Source: Streptomyces sp. Ru71
Lineage (GTDB): Bacteria; Actinomycetota; Actinomycetes; Streptomycetales; Streptomycetaceae
DNA length: 64,000 bases
Direction of reading: 5' to 3'
Assembly (NCBI RefSeq): GCF_002920535.1
Contig: NZ_PQSS01000007.1
Location: 98,668-162,667 of the forward strand
Each line of letters opens with the position of its first letter. The first letter of the stretch is position 1. The notes beneath the pieces are model-generated. The model had not been told where the DNA came from. It ran no database searches and saw only the letters and a program-made list of their open reading frames with translations. The position numbers were made by a program, and so were the translations under genes. This document shows positions 24,877-32,551 of the stretch, piece by piece.

Positions 24877-26439
24877 CTAGCTCATGGACCAGACGTACGG
24901 GTCGTGCTCGACCGGTGAGGTCCGGCGGGTGACGGTTGTCGTGCGCGTCGGCTCGGGGGACTGAGTGCCGGAGTAGACGGCCAACGCGTTTTCGACGTCG
25001 GCCTTGCCGATCTCCAGCGGAACGTCGCGGGTCGGCTTGTCCGCGTTCTGCTTGGCCTTGCGGCGTTCCGCGATCAGTTGCACCTCCCGGTGGCGCATCG
25101 AGGCCGCTCGCTCGTAGTCCTGCTCCTCGATGGCCGCCTCTTTGCCCCGCCGGGCCTCGGCGATCTCCGCGTCGTACCGCTGCAGAGTCTCCTGCAGCCG
25201 CGCCTCGAACGTACGGATCTCACTGACGCGTACCTGTGCGCTCGCCTCGTCCAGCAGGTCGATGGCCGAACCCGGCAGATGCTGGTCGGGAACGTGGTGG
25301 CTGGCGAGTGATGCGGCGGCCTCCAGGGCCTCGTCGCGAATGGCCACCTGGTGGTGTTCCTCCAGGCGGTTGCGGCAGACTCTGAGGATCTCCAGCAGAT
25401 CCTCGGGCGCGGGCTCGTCGACGGGGACGGGCTGGATCAACCGGTCGACGGCCGGTTCGAGGCCGCGTTGTTCGAGCTCCACCCTGGTACAGGAACCCAG
25501 AACCAGGACTCCGGGAGTGCCGAGCAGCGAGCGGAACAGGCTGAGGGGGTTGGTCGTTCCGTCGGGCAGGTGCAGCGGACTGAGGGCGCCACTGAGGTAC
25601 ACCACGAGGGACCGGTGAGAACGGACCTCGCTCAGCAGCGCGGTCACCAGGTCGATGCCCCGGCCCCGGTGCTGCGGGTCGGCGAGCAGAGTACCCAGGT
25701 CCAGCGACCGCACGGTCCGGTGCTGCAGGGCCGGCGGCACGTCACCCGCGGCGACGCTCTGCGCGAAGCCGAACGCCACCGCCGTCTTGCCGACGCCGGG
25801 TTCACCGACGAGCAGCGGCACGTTCCTGTTCCGGCGGGTGAGGATCTGGACGACCCGCTCGATCTCCTTCGTCCGCCCGACCACCGGATCGAGCCTGGAC
25901 TGCCGGGCCGCCGCGGTGAGATCGCGACCGCACTGGTCGAGAAGGGGCCATGCCTGCTCCGCCTTGGCCGGCTCGTCGAACTCCCTCTGACGGCGTTCGG
26001 CCAGGACGCGCCTGACCTGCTGCCGTGCGATGTCCAGATGGGTGCCCAGCCGCATCAGGACCTGGGCGGCGACGCCTTCGCCGGCACGTGTCAGGCCGAG
26101 CAGGAGGTGCTCCGGGCTGATGTCGTTCCGCCCGTCGTGCTGTGCCTCGTCCAGGGAGAATTCGAGCACGTTCTTGGCGCGTGGCGTGAACGGAAGCGGG
26201 TTCTTCGGCGCCGGCTGCTGGCCCAGCCCGATGATCTCCTCGACCTCCCGGCGGACCGCTGCGAGAGAAATGCCGAGATCCTCAAGGGCTTTGGTGGCGA
26301 CACCGGCACCCTCGTGGGTCAGGCCCAGGAGGATGTGCTCGCTGCCGATGTAGTTGTGGTTGAGCATCCGGGCTTCTTCTTGAGCCAGAACGACGACACG
26401 GCGAGCCCCGGCATCGAAGCGGTCGAAGAGCGTCGCCAT
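24877..26439 (-). CDS. ClpC-like protein with one degenerate AAA+ domain (EACC1-caspase operon)
   Basis: This 520-residue protein resembles the N-terminal two-thirds of ClpC. It has a double Clp-N repeat (about 1-150; FDRFDAGARRVVVLAQEEARM, NYIGSEHILLGL, and a second copy ISPEHLLLGLTRAGEGVAAQVL), then one AAA+ domain with Walker A GEPGVGKTA near 212-220. Its middle region carries a UVR-like EQDYERAASMRHRE motif near 439. The canonical Walker B (ILFIDE) is replaced by SLVVYLSG near 278, so the catalytic acidic residues are missing. The second ATPase domain and ClpP-binding loop are absent. It should bind ATP but hydrolyse poorly. The ATG shares an A with the caspase stop (TGATG), following GGAGGG. 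Confidence 0.85.
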   Translation of the reverse strand: MATLFDRFDAGARRVVVLAQEEARMLNHNYIGSEHILLGLTHEGAGVATKALEDLGISLAAVRREVEEIIGLGQQPAPKNPLPFTPRAKNVLEFSLDEAQHDGRNDISPEHLLLGLTRAGEGVAAQVLMRLGTHLDIARQQVRRVLAERRQREFDEPAKAEQAWPLLDQCGRDLTAAARQSRLDPVVGRTKEIERVVQILTRRNRNVPLLVGEPGVGKTAVAFGFAQSVAAGDVPPALQHRTVRSLDLGTLLADPQHRGRGIDLVTALLSEVRSHRSLVVYLSGALSPLHLPDGTTNPLSLFRSLLGTPGVLVLGSCTRVELEQRGLEPAVDRLIQPVPVDEPAPEDLLEILRVCRNRLEEHHQVAIRDEALEAAASLASHHVPDQHLPGSAIDLLDEASAQVRVSEIRTFEARLQETLQRYDAEIAEARRGKEAAIEEQDYERAASMRHREVQLIAERRKAKQNADKPTRDVPLEIGKADVENALAVYSGTQSPEPTRTTTVTRRTSPVEHDPYVWSMS

Positions 26440-27755
26440 CAACCACCCTCCCTGTCCACGGCGCTGCGGAGATCCTCTTGTGCCCGCCTGGTGTGCGGAT
26501 GCTCCCCGCCGAGAATCCGTTCGCGCTCCGTCACCAGCTGGCGCAGCAGGGCCACGGCTTCGTCCTTCGCCCCCAGCAGCAGGAGGTTGCGCGCCAGCAT
26601 GTGCCGGGTGCGCAGCGTATGGAGGTCCTCGGCGCCGAGCACGCGACCCCGGTCGGCGAGCAGGACCCGCAGCATGCCGACGGCCTCCTCCCGGTAGCCG
26701 GCCTCGCCGAGATTGACCGCGAGGAACTGCCGGGTGCGCAATGTGTCCTCGTGGTCCGGGCCGAGCAGCTGCAACTGGTCGGCGAGGAGCTGGCGCAGCA
26801 GCTGGGCGGCGGTCATCGCGTCGCCTGCGCCGCCGAGGCTGTGCGCGTACGACTGACGGGTCCGCAGTGTGTCGACGTGCTCCTGGCCCAGGACGCGGAC
26901 CTGCTCGTCCAGGATCTTCTGCAGCGCGTCCGCAGCCCCCTTCCAGTCACCGTCCTTGCCCTGCTGTACGGCGGCGACGTGCTGCTTGCGCAGCTCAGGG
27001 CCGGCCGTGGCGGCGAAGGCGCGGTTGACACCGAGGGCGAGCCGGCTGGCTGTGCCGGCGCCACGGTTGAGCGGCACGGGCAGCCCCTCGGCCGTCATGT
27101 TCTGCCTGAGCCGTTTGTACAGGTCCTCGATGGTCAGCAGCTCGGGTCCGCCGACGATGCCCTCCCGCAGGAGGCGCATCAGGCGTCCGGAGAAGGCGGT
27201 GTGCGGTTCCCCGGCGAGGGCGAGGGCGAGTTGGTCGCGCGCCGCCGACGTCAGGACGTAGGTCCCCGCCACTTCGAGCTGCCCGATCTCCGTGGCGCCG
27301 TCTCCCGCCATGGTGCCGGTGAGGGCCCGGCCGGAGAAGCAGCAGTCGATGATCACCAGCTTGTTGACGGCTGGGCTGTTGAGCACCGCGTGCCGCAGCT
27401 TGTCGTATTCGAGGGAGTTGAACTCCGGGTGAGCCAACTCGCTGTCCGGCAGGGCGAGGGACAGGTCCCAGCGTGGCTCGCTGATGAGGCCGTGCCCGGC
27501 GTAGTAGATGAGGAGCAGATCCTCGGCTTCGGTGACCGCGGCCCACAGTCGCTGACCGACGGTCCGCAGGTCCCCTTCGTCGAGCAGCACCGTGCAGTGG
27601 TCCTCGGGGACCACCCCGTAGACCTGGTCCGTCAGCAGCTCAGCCAGGTCGGTGATCGTACGGTGGACGGCCGGCAGGTCGGGGAGCGCCGGATCGGAGT
27701 ACTGACTGGCCCCGATCAGCACGATCCGGGAGCGCTGTGGATCGGGAAGACGCAC
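26439..27755 (-). CDS. Caspase-fold (C14-like) protease with C-terminal TPR-like repeats, EACC1-associated type
   Basis: This 438-residue protein has an N-terminal caspase domain (about 10-245). IVLIGASQYSDPALPDLP is the first strand region, His88 lies in LLIYYAGHG, and Cys139 in IIDCCFSG forms the catalytic dyad. A C-terminal array of four tetratricopeptide-like repeats (about 255-435) carries the recurring DTLRTR motif (DTLRTRQSYAHSL, DTLRTRQFLAVNL, HTLRTRHMLARNL, HTRRAQEDL). Such repeats mediate protein contacts. The GTG start lies one base after the EACC1 stop and the stop overlaps the ClpC-like ATG. It is likely the effector protease of a conflict or regulated-death system. The substrate is unknown. 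Confidence 0.9.
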   Translation of the reverse strand: MRLPDPQRSRIVLIGASQYSDPALPDLPAVHRTITDLAELLTDQVYGVVPEDHCTVLLDEGDLRTVGQRLWAAVTEAEDLLLIYYAGHGLISEPRWDLSLALPDSELAHPEFNSLEYDKLRHAVLNSPAVNKLVIIDCCFSGRALTGTMAGDGATEIGQLEVAGTYVLTSAARDQLALALAGEPHTAFSGRLMRLLREGIVGGPELLTIEDLYKRLRQNMTAEGLPVPLNRGAGTASRLALGVNRAFAATAGPELRKQHVAAVQQGKDGDWKGAADALQKILDEQVRVLGQEHVDTLRTRQSYAHSLGGAGDAMTAAQLLRQLLADQLQLLGPDHEDTLRTRQFLAVNLGEAGYREEAVGMLRVLLADRGRVLGAEDLHTLRTRHMLARNLLLLGAKDEAVALLRQLVTERERILGGEHPHTRRAQEDLRSAVDREGG

Positions 27756-27756
27756 G

Positions 27757-28143
27757 TCACTCCTGTACGTCCGAGTCCTGCCCCGGCTCCGGCTGCTCCT
27801 GCAGGGCCTGATGCAGGAGCTTCTCCACGTCGGCGCGCTTCACGCGTTTCGCGTCGATCTCGACGGTCGCCCCGCCTTCGCGCCGGACCTTGAGCCGGAC
27901 GTCACTGCGGCGCGGATGGGCGAGCCAGGTGCGCAAGGAGGTGACCAGTGCGGTGACCGTGCCGCCGGTGCCGAGCGCCACGGTCAGGGTGTCGAGTACG
28001 GCTCCGAGCTCTTGCGGACCGGGCGTGTGACCGGTCCGGCGCACCCGGCCGGCAAGCTCGGGTTCCCCTCCGAGCCAGCCCGCCAGCGACTCGGTATCGG
28101 CCACAGGTGCCTCGCTCAGCACCGAAATCTCCGCAGTAGCCAC
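27757..28143 (-). CDS. EACC1-type effector-associated constant component
   Basis: This 128-residue protein starts at GTG after GGGGGAG. Its layout is an N-terminal acidic segment, a Gly/Thr-rich hydrophobic helix (VALGTGGTVTALVTSLRTWL, about 55-74), a beta-rich part VRLKVRREGGATVEIDAKRVK, and a disordered acidic tail. This matches the small proteins named effector-associated constant component 1, which pair with caspase, trypsin-like and NTPase effectors in actinobacterial conflict operons. Its proposed role is adaptor or signal component. First gene of the three-gene operon. Confidence 0.78.
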   Translation of the reverse strand: MATAEISVLSEAPVADTESLAGWLGGEPELAGRVRRTGHTPGPQELGAVLDTLTVALGTGGTVTALVTSLRTWLAHPRRSDVRLKVRREGGATVEIDAKRVKRADVEKLLHQALQEQPEPGQDSDVQE

Positions 28144-28182
28144 GGCTCCCCCGAATGTCCTTGTGCGCCAAGGGCGTTGAGA

Positions 28183-28207
28183 GGGGCCAGTCTAGAACAG
28201 CGGCCCC
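28183..28207. promoter_or_regulatory. Inverted repeat upstream of the EACC1 operon
   Basis: GGGGCC (28183-28188) and GGCCCC (28202-28207) are inverted around 13 bases that include AGTCTAGAACAG, an AT-richer core. It lies 40 bases upstream of the EACC1 GTG, in the expected promoter region. Confidence 0.35.
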
Positions 28208-28245
28208 ACCTCCACGCCGCACTGCGGAAACGCACTCAAGGACCC

Positions 28246-28696
28246 TCAGCCGACGTCGTCCTTGCCGTAACGCCGGAACTCCGACGTGCGGGATGCCCAT
28301 GGCCGGGTAGTCCGCGAGCTTCTCGCCGTAGTCGTTGTTCGGGTTGGACGGCGAGACGATCTCGATGGCGGCCGGCACCCGCGTCGCGTCGACGGCCAGG
28401 CCCTCCTCGTCGAGCACGGACTCGGGGATGACGACGGCGTCAGGGCGGCGCATACGGCCGATCGCAGGGTCCTCGATCACCGGGCCGTTGGCGCAGACGC
28501 AGCCGGGGTGGGTCTGAGGCAGCAGGGCGTCGAGCTGCTCGCGGGTGCGGCGGATCACCCCTTCGCGGCGCTTGGACGCGCGCCGCATGGCCAGCACCGG
28601 GCCGGAGGGGCCGATCTCCACGGTCCACGCCCCTGGAAGTCCCTGCGCATACGCGTCGAGTTCCTCGGCGAGGGCACGCGTCCTGGGGTAGTCCAC
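28246..28696 (-). pseudogene. Decayed Uma2-family (DUF820) endonuclease-fold gene
   Basis: From a GTG at 28696 the frame encodes a typical Uma2 start: ELDAYAQGLPGAWTVEIG, PDAVVIPESVLDEEG, AIEIVSPSNPNNDYGEKLADYPAMGIP. The PD-(D/E)xK-like residues (PDAV, EIVS) are intact. After MGIP the sequence jumps into another frame and reads TSEFRRYGKDDVG-stop (stop at 28246-28248), which looks like the normal C-terminus. About 40-60 codons of the C-terminal core are missing and the frame is lost. Reading on in the first frame would overlap the EACC1 gene. Confidence 0.72.
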
Positions 28697-28763
28697 GTGC
28701 CGAGGTTAGTGGCCAAACCCTTCCGGACCCTCCGCTGTCACACCCCACCGGTAACGTCGGATC

Positions 28764-31082
28764 ATGGCTCAAGCGGAGGGGACCCCGTACGGCGGCGCGG
28801 AGGCGCGGCGGCTCGCCACGGTCGAAGGCGTGCTGGAGCGGATCACGTACGCCAACGAGGAGAACGGCTACACCGTCGCCCGGGTGGACACCGGCAGAGG
28901 CGCCGGTGATCTGCTCACGGTCGTCGGCGCGCTGCTCGGGGCCCAGGTGGGGGAGTCCCTGCGGATGGAGGGGCGCTGGGGGTCCCACCCGCAGTACGGC
29001 AAGCAGTTCCACGTCGAGAACTACACGACCGTGCTGCCGGCCACCGTCCAGGGCATCCGGAGATATCTCGGCTCCGGGCTGGTCAAGGGCATCGGGCCGG
29101 TCTTCGCCGACCGGATCACGCAGCATTTCGGGACGGACACGCTCCGGATCATCGAGGAGGAGCCGAAGCGGCTCGTCGAGGTGCCGGGGCTCGGGCCGAA
29201 GCGGACCAAGAAGATCGCCGACGCCTGGGAGGAGCAGAAGGCGATCAAGGAGGTGATGCTGTTCCTGCAGACCGTGGACGTGTCCACCTCCATCGCCGTG
29301 CGCATCTACAAGAAGTACGGCGACGCCTCGATCCAGGTCGTCAAGGAGCGGCCCTACCGGCTCGCCTCCGACGTGTGGGGCATCGGCTTCCTCACCGCCG
29401 ACAAGATCGCCCAGTCCGTCGGCATCCCGCACGACAGCCCGGAGCGGGTCAAGGCGGGCCTGCAGTACGCGCTGTCGCAGTCCGCCGACCAGGGGCACTG
29501 CTATCTGCCGGAGGAGAAGCTCATCTCCGACGCCGTCAAGCTGCTCGGCGTCGACACCGGGCTCGTCATCGAGTGCCTGGCCGAGCTGGCCCAGCCGGGC
29601 GAGGACGGCGAGGAACCCGGTGTCGTACGGGAGAAGGTGCCGGGGAACGACACCGACGAGCCCGTCACCGCCGTGTACCTGGTCCCGTTCCACCGGGCCG
29701 AGCTGTCCCTCTCCTCCCAGCTGCTGCGGCTGCTGCGCACCGACGAGGACCGGATGCCGGGCTTCAAGTCCGTGCAGTGGGACAAGGCACTCGCGTGGCT
29801 CAAGCAGCGCACCGGCGCCGAGCTGGCGTCCGAGCAGGAGGCGGCCGTCAAGCTGGCGTTGACCGAGAAGGTCGCCGTCCTCACCGGTGGTCCGGGCTGC
29901 GGCAAGTCCTTCACGGTCCGTTCGATCGTCGAGCTGGCCCAGGCCAAGCGGGCCAAGGTGCTGCTCGCCGCGCCCACCGGGCGGGCCGCCAAGCGGCTGG
30001 CCGAGCTGACCGGGGCGGAGGCGTCCACCGTGCACCGGCTGCTGGAGCTGAAGCCGGGCGGGGACGCGGCCTACGACCGTGACCGGCCCTTGGACGCCGA
30101 CCTCGTGGTCGTCGACGAGGCGTCGATGCTGGATCTGCTCCTGGCCAACAAACTGGTGAAGGCCGTACCGCCGGGGGCCCATCTCCTCTTCGTCGGGGAC
30201 GTCGACCAGCTGCCGAGCGTCGGCGCGGGCGAGGTGCTGCGGGATCTGCTGGCCGACGGCAGCCCCGTGCCCGCCGTGCGGCTCACGCGCGTGTTCCGGC
30301 AGGCGCAGCAGTCCGGCGTCGTCACCAACGCGCACCGGATCAACGCGGGGCAGCATCCGCTCACGGACGGGATGAAGGACTTCTTCCTCTTCGTGCAGGA
30401 CGACACCGAGGAGGCCGGCCGGCTCACCGTCGATGTGGCGGCGCGTCGGATTCCGGCCAGGTTCGGGCTCGATCCCCGGCGGGATGTGCAGGTGCTGGCG
30501 CCGATGCACCGGGGTCCGGCCGGGGCCGGCACGCTCAACGGGCTGTTGCAGCAGGCCATCACCCCGGGGCGGCCCGATCTGCCGGAGAAGCGGTTCGGCG
30601 GGCGGGTGTTCCGTGTCGGCGACAAGGTCACCCAGATCCGCAACAATTATGAAAAAGGGAAGAACGGTGTCTTCAACGGCACCGTGGGCGTGGTCACCTC
30701 GCTCGACCCGGTCGACCAGCGTCTGACGGTGCTGACGGACGAGGACGAGGAGGTTCCGTACGAGTTCGACGAACTGGACGAGCTGGCGCACGCGTACGCG
30801 GTGACCATCCACCGTTCGCAGGGCAGCGAGTATCCGGCCGTGGTGATCCCGGTCACCACCGGCGCCTGGATGATGCTCCAGCGGAACCTGCTGTACACCG
30901 CGGTGACCAGGGCCAAACAGCTGGTCGTCCTCGTCGGTTCGCGCAAGGCGATCGGCCAGGCCGTGCGGACGGTGTCGGCGGGGCGGCGCTGCACCGCCCT
31001 GGACTTCCGGCTCATGGGCGCCATGGGTTCCACGGCCGCCGCGGGCTCCATCGCAAAAAATGATCGATCAAACGAGTCGTGA
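28764..31082 (+). CDS. recD2: RecD2-type ATP-dependent 5'-3' DNA helicase
   Basis: This 772-residue SF1B helicase has the RecD2 N-terminal OB-like domain and helix-hairpin-helix (VKGIGPVFADRIT, VPGLGPKRTKKI, about 100-170). The ATPase core carries Walker A GGPGCGKS near 376, Walker B VVVDEASMLD near 450, motif III GDVDQLPSVGAGEVL, and the C-terminal HRSQGSEYPAVV and YTAVTRAKQLVVLVG motifs. Genomes without RecBC, such as actinomycetes with AdnAB, carry it as a stand-alone repair helicase. The length is normal. It lies upstream of citrate synthase, apparently as its own transcription unit. Confidence 0.93.
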   Translation: MAQAEGTPYGGAEARRLATVEGVLERITYANEENGYTVARVDTGRGAGDLLTVVGALLGAQVGESLRMEGRWGSHPQYGKQFHVENYTTVLPATVQGIRRYLGSGLVKGIGPVFADRITQHFGTDTLRIIEEEPKRLVEVPGLGPKRTKKIADAWEEQKAIKEVMLFLQTVDVSTSIAVRIYKKYGDASIQVVKERPYRLASDVWGIGFLTADKIAQSVGIPHDSPERVKAGLQYALSQSADQGHCYLPEEKLISDAVKLLGVDTGLVIECLAELAQPGEDGEEPGVVREKVPGNDTDEPVTAVYLVPFHRAELSLSSQLLRLLRTDEDRMPGFKSVQWDKALAWLKQRTGAELASEQEAAVKLALTEKVAVLTGGPGCGKSFTVRSIVELAQAKRAKVLLAAPTGRAAKRLAELTGAEASTVHRLLELKPGGDAAYDRDRPLDADLVVVDEASMLDLLLANKLVKAVPPGAHLLFVGDVDQLPSVGAGEVLRDLLADGSPVPAVRLTRVFRQAQQSGVVTNAHRINAGQHPLTDGMKDFFLFVQDDTEEAGRLTVDVAARRIPARFGLDPRRDVQVLAPMHRGPAGAGTLNGLLQQAITPGRPDLPEKRFGGRVFRVGDKVTQIRNNYEKGKNGVFNGTVGVVTSLDPVDQRLTVLTDEDEEVPYEFDELDELAHAYAVTIHRSQGSEYPAVVIPVTTGAWMMLQRNLLYTAVTRAKQLVVLVGSRKAIGQAVRTVSAGRRCTALDFRLMGAMGSTAAAGSIAKNDRSNES

Positions 31083-31123
31083 AGGTCACAGAGCACTTCC
31101 CGACGGGCAGAGAAGGGGGCAGG

Positions 31124-31210
31124 ATGAGCAAGTTGGCGGCACTGAGTGCCGCCGATAAGCCCAATGGTCGACCCCGAGTGCACTCTCCTGAGCCAAATGG
31201 GGGATGGTAG
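31124..31210 (+). CDS. Candidate 28-residue leader peptide upstream of citrate synthase
   Basis: This small frame starts at ATG after GAAGGGGGC and ends in TAG 51 bases before citA. It encodes MSKLAALSAADKPNG followed by a short Pro-rich tail ending GGW. A perfect hairpin (31135-31153) falls inside it, so translation and folding could compete. It is too short for coding statistics, and conservation would have to be shown. Confidence 0.4.
   Translation: MSKLAALSAADKPNGRPRVHSPEPNGGW
31135..31153 (+). promoter_or_regulatory. Hairpin inside the citA leader
   Basis: GGCGGCAC-TGA-GTGCCGCC is a perfect 8-bp stem with a three-base loop, 108 bases upstream of the citA start codon. It could be an attenuator element or a binding site. 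No T-run follows. Confidence 0.45.
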
Positions 31211-31261
31211 AGACAGTCAGGGCAACCTCGAAGATGAGGCACAACGTCGGTGAGGGAAGAC

Positions 31262-32551
31262 GTGAGCGACAACTCTGTAGTACTGCGGTACGACGGCAAC
31301 GAGTACACCTACCCGGTGGTCGACAGCACCGTCGGCGACAAGGGCTTCGACATCGGGAAGCTGCGCGCCCAGACCGGTCTGGTGACCCTGGACAGCGGGT
31401 ACGGCAACACCGCCGCCTATAAATCGGCCATCACCTACCTCGACGGTGAGGCCGGCATCCTCCGGTACCGCGGTTACCCCATCGAGCAGCTGGCCGAGCG
31501 CTCCACCTTCCTGGAGGTCGCCTACCTGCTGATCAACGGCGAGCTGCCGACCGTCGACCAGCTCACCGCGTTCAAGGACGAGATCACGCGGCACACCCTG
31601 CTGCACGAGGACGTCAAGAACTTCTACCGGGGCTTCCCGCGCGACGCCCACCCGATGGCCATGCTGTCGTCGGTCGTCTCCGCGCTGTCCACGTTCTACC
31701 AGGACAGCCACAACCCGTTCGACGAGAAGCAGCGCGACCTGTCCACGGTCCGCCTGCTCGCCAAGCTTCCGACGATCGCGGCCTACGCCTACAAGAAGTC
31801 GGTGGGCCACCCGTTCGTCTACCCGCGCAACGACCTCGGCTACGTCGAGAACTTCCTGCGCATGACCTTCTCGGTGCCGGCGCAGGAGTTCGAGCTCGAC
31901 CCGATCGTCGTCTCCGCGCTGGACAAGCTGCTCATCCTGCACGCGGACCACGAGCAGAACTGTTCGACCTCCACCGTCCGCCTGGTGGGCTCCTCGCAGG
32001 CGAACATGTTCGCGTCGATCTCCGCCGGCATCAACGCCCTGTGGGGCCCGCTGCACGGCGGCGCCAACCAGTCGGTGCTGGAGATGCTGGAGGGCATCCG
32101 CGACGCCGGCGGCGACGTCGACTCCTTCATCCGCAAGGTGAAGAACAAGGAGGACGGCGTCCGCCTGATGGGCTTCGGCCACCGGGTCTACAAGAACTTC
32201 GACCCGCGCGCCAAGATCATCAAGGCCGCCGCGCACGACGTGCTGTCCGCGCTCGGCAAGTCCGACGAGCTGCTGGACATCGCGCTGAAGCTGGAGGAGC
32301 ACGCGCTCTCCGACGACTACTTCGTCTCGCGCAGCCTCTACCCGAACGTCGACTTCTACACCGGCCTGATCTACCGGGCCATGGGCTTCCCGACCGAGAT
32401 GTTCACGGTCCTGTTCGCCCTCGGCCGCCTGCCGGGCTGGATCGCCCAGTGGCACGAGATGATCAAGGAGCCGGGCTCCCGCATCGGCCGCCCGCGCCAG
32501 ATCTACACGGGCGTGGTCGAGCGCGACTTCGTCCCCGTCGAGGAGCGCTGA
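31262..32551 (+). CDS. citA: Citrate synthase
   Basis: This 429-residue enzyme condenses oxaloacetate and acetyl-CoA to citrate at the entry of the TCA cycle. The GTG at 31262 gives the expected N-terminus SDNSVVLRYDGNEY. Catalytic histidines are in HADHEQNCSTSTVRLVGSS (near 223) and FGHRVYKNFDPRAK (near 306). GGANQSVLEMLEGI and RIGRPRQIYTGV are typical hexameric-type citrate synthase segments. Transcription appears single and ends at a hairpin near 32673-32723. A candidate leader ORF lies upstream. Confidence 0.96.
   Translation: MSDNSVVLRYDGNEYTYPVVDSTVGDKGFDIGKLRAQTGLVTLDSGYGNTAAYKSAITYLDGEAGILRYRGYPIEQLAERSTFLEVAYLLINGELPTVDQLTAFKDEITRHTLLHEDVKNFYRGFPRDAHPMAMLSSVVSALSTFYQDSHNPFDEKQRDLSTVRLLAKLPTIAAYAYKKSVGHPFVYPRNDLGYVENFLRMTFSVPAQEFELDPIVVSALDKLLILHADHEQNCSTSTVRLVGSSQANMFASISAGINALWGPLHGGANQSVLEMLEGIRDAGGDVDSFIRKVKNKEDGVRLMGFGHRVYKNFDPRAKIIKAAAHDVLSALGKSDELLDIALKLEEHALSDDYFVSRSLYPNVDFYTGLIYRAMGFPTEMFTVLFALGRLPGWIAQWHEMIKEPGSRIGRPRQIYTGVVERDFVPVEER

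Noticed and set aside
27902..28245. Reading the Uma2-like frame on to 27902 as a 264-residue protein
   Set aside because: Beyond MGIP the translation loses all family resemblance and overlaps the EACC1 gene on the same strand, while the proper C-terminus is readable in another frame.
28440..30812. A 790-codon minus-strand open frame opposite recD2
   Set aside because: It lies antisense to intact helicase motifs and also overlaps the Uma2 relic. The composition is typical of a shadow frame.
31061..31070. Palindrome TGATCGATCA as an operator
   Set aside because: It falls inside the last codons of recD2 and is short and simple enough to arise by chance. No promoter context is apparent.
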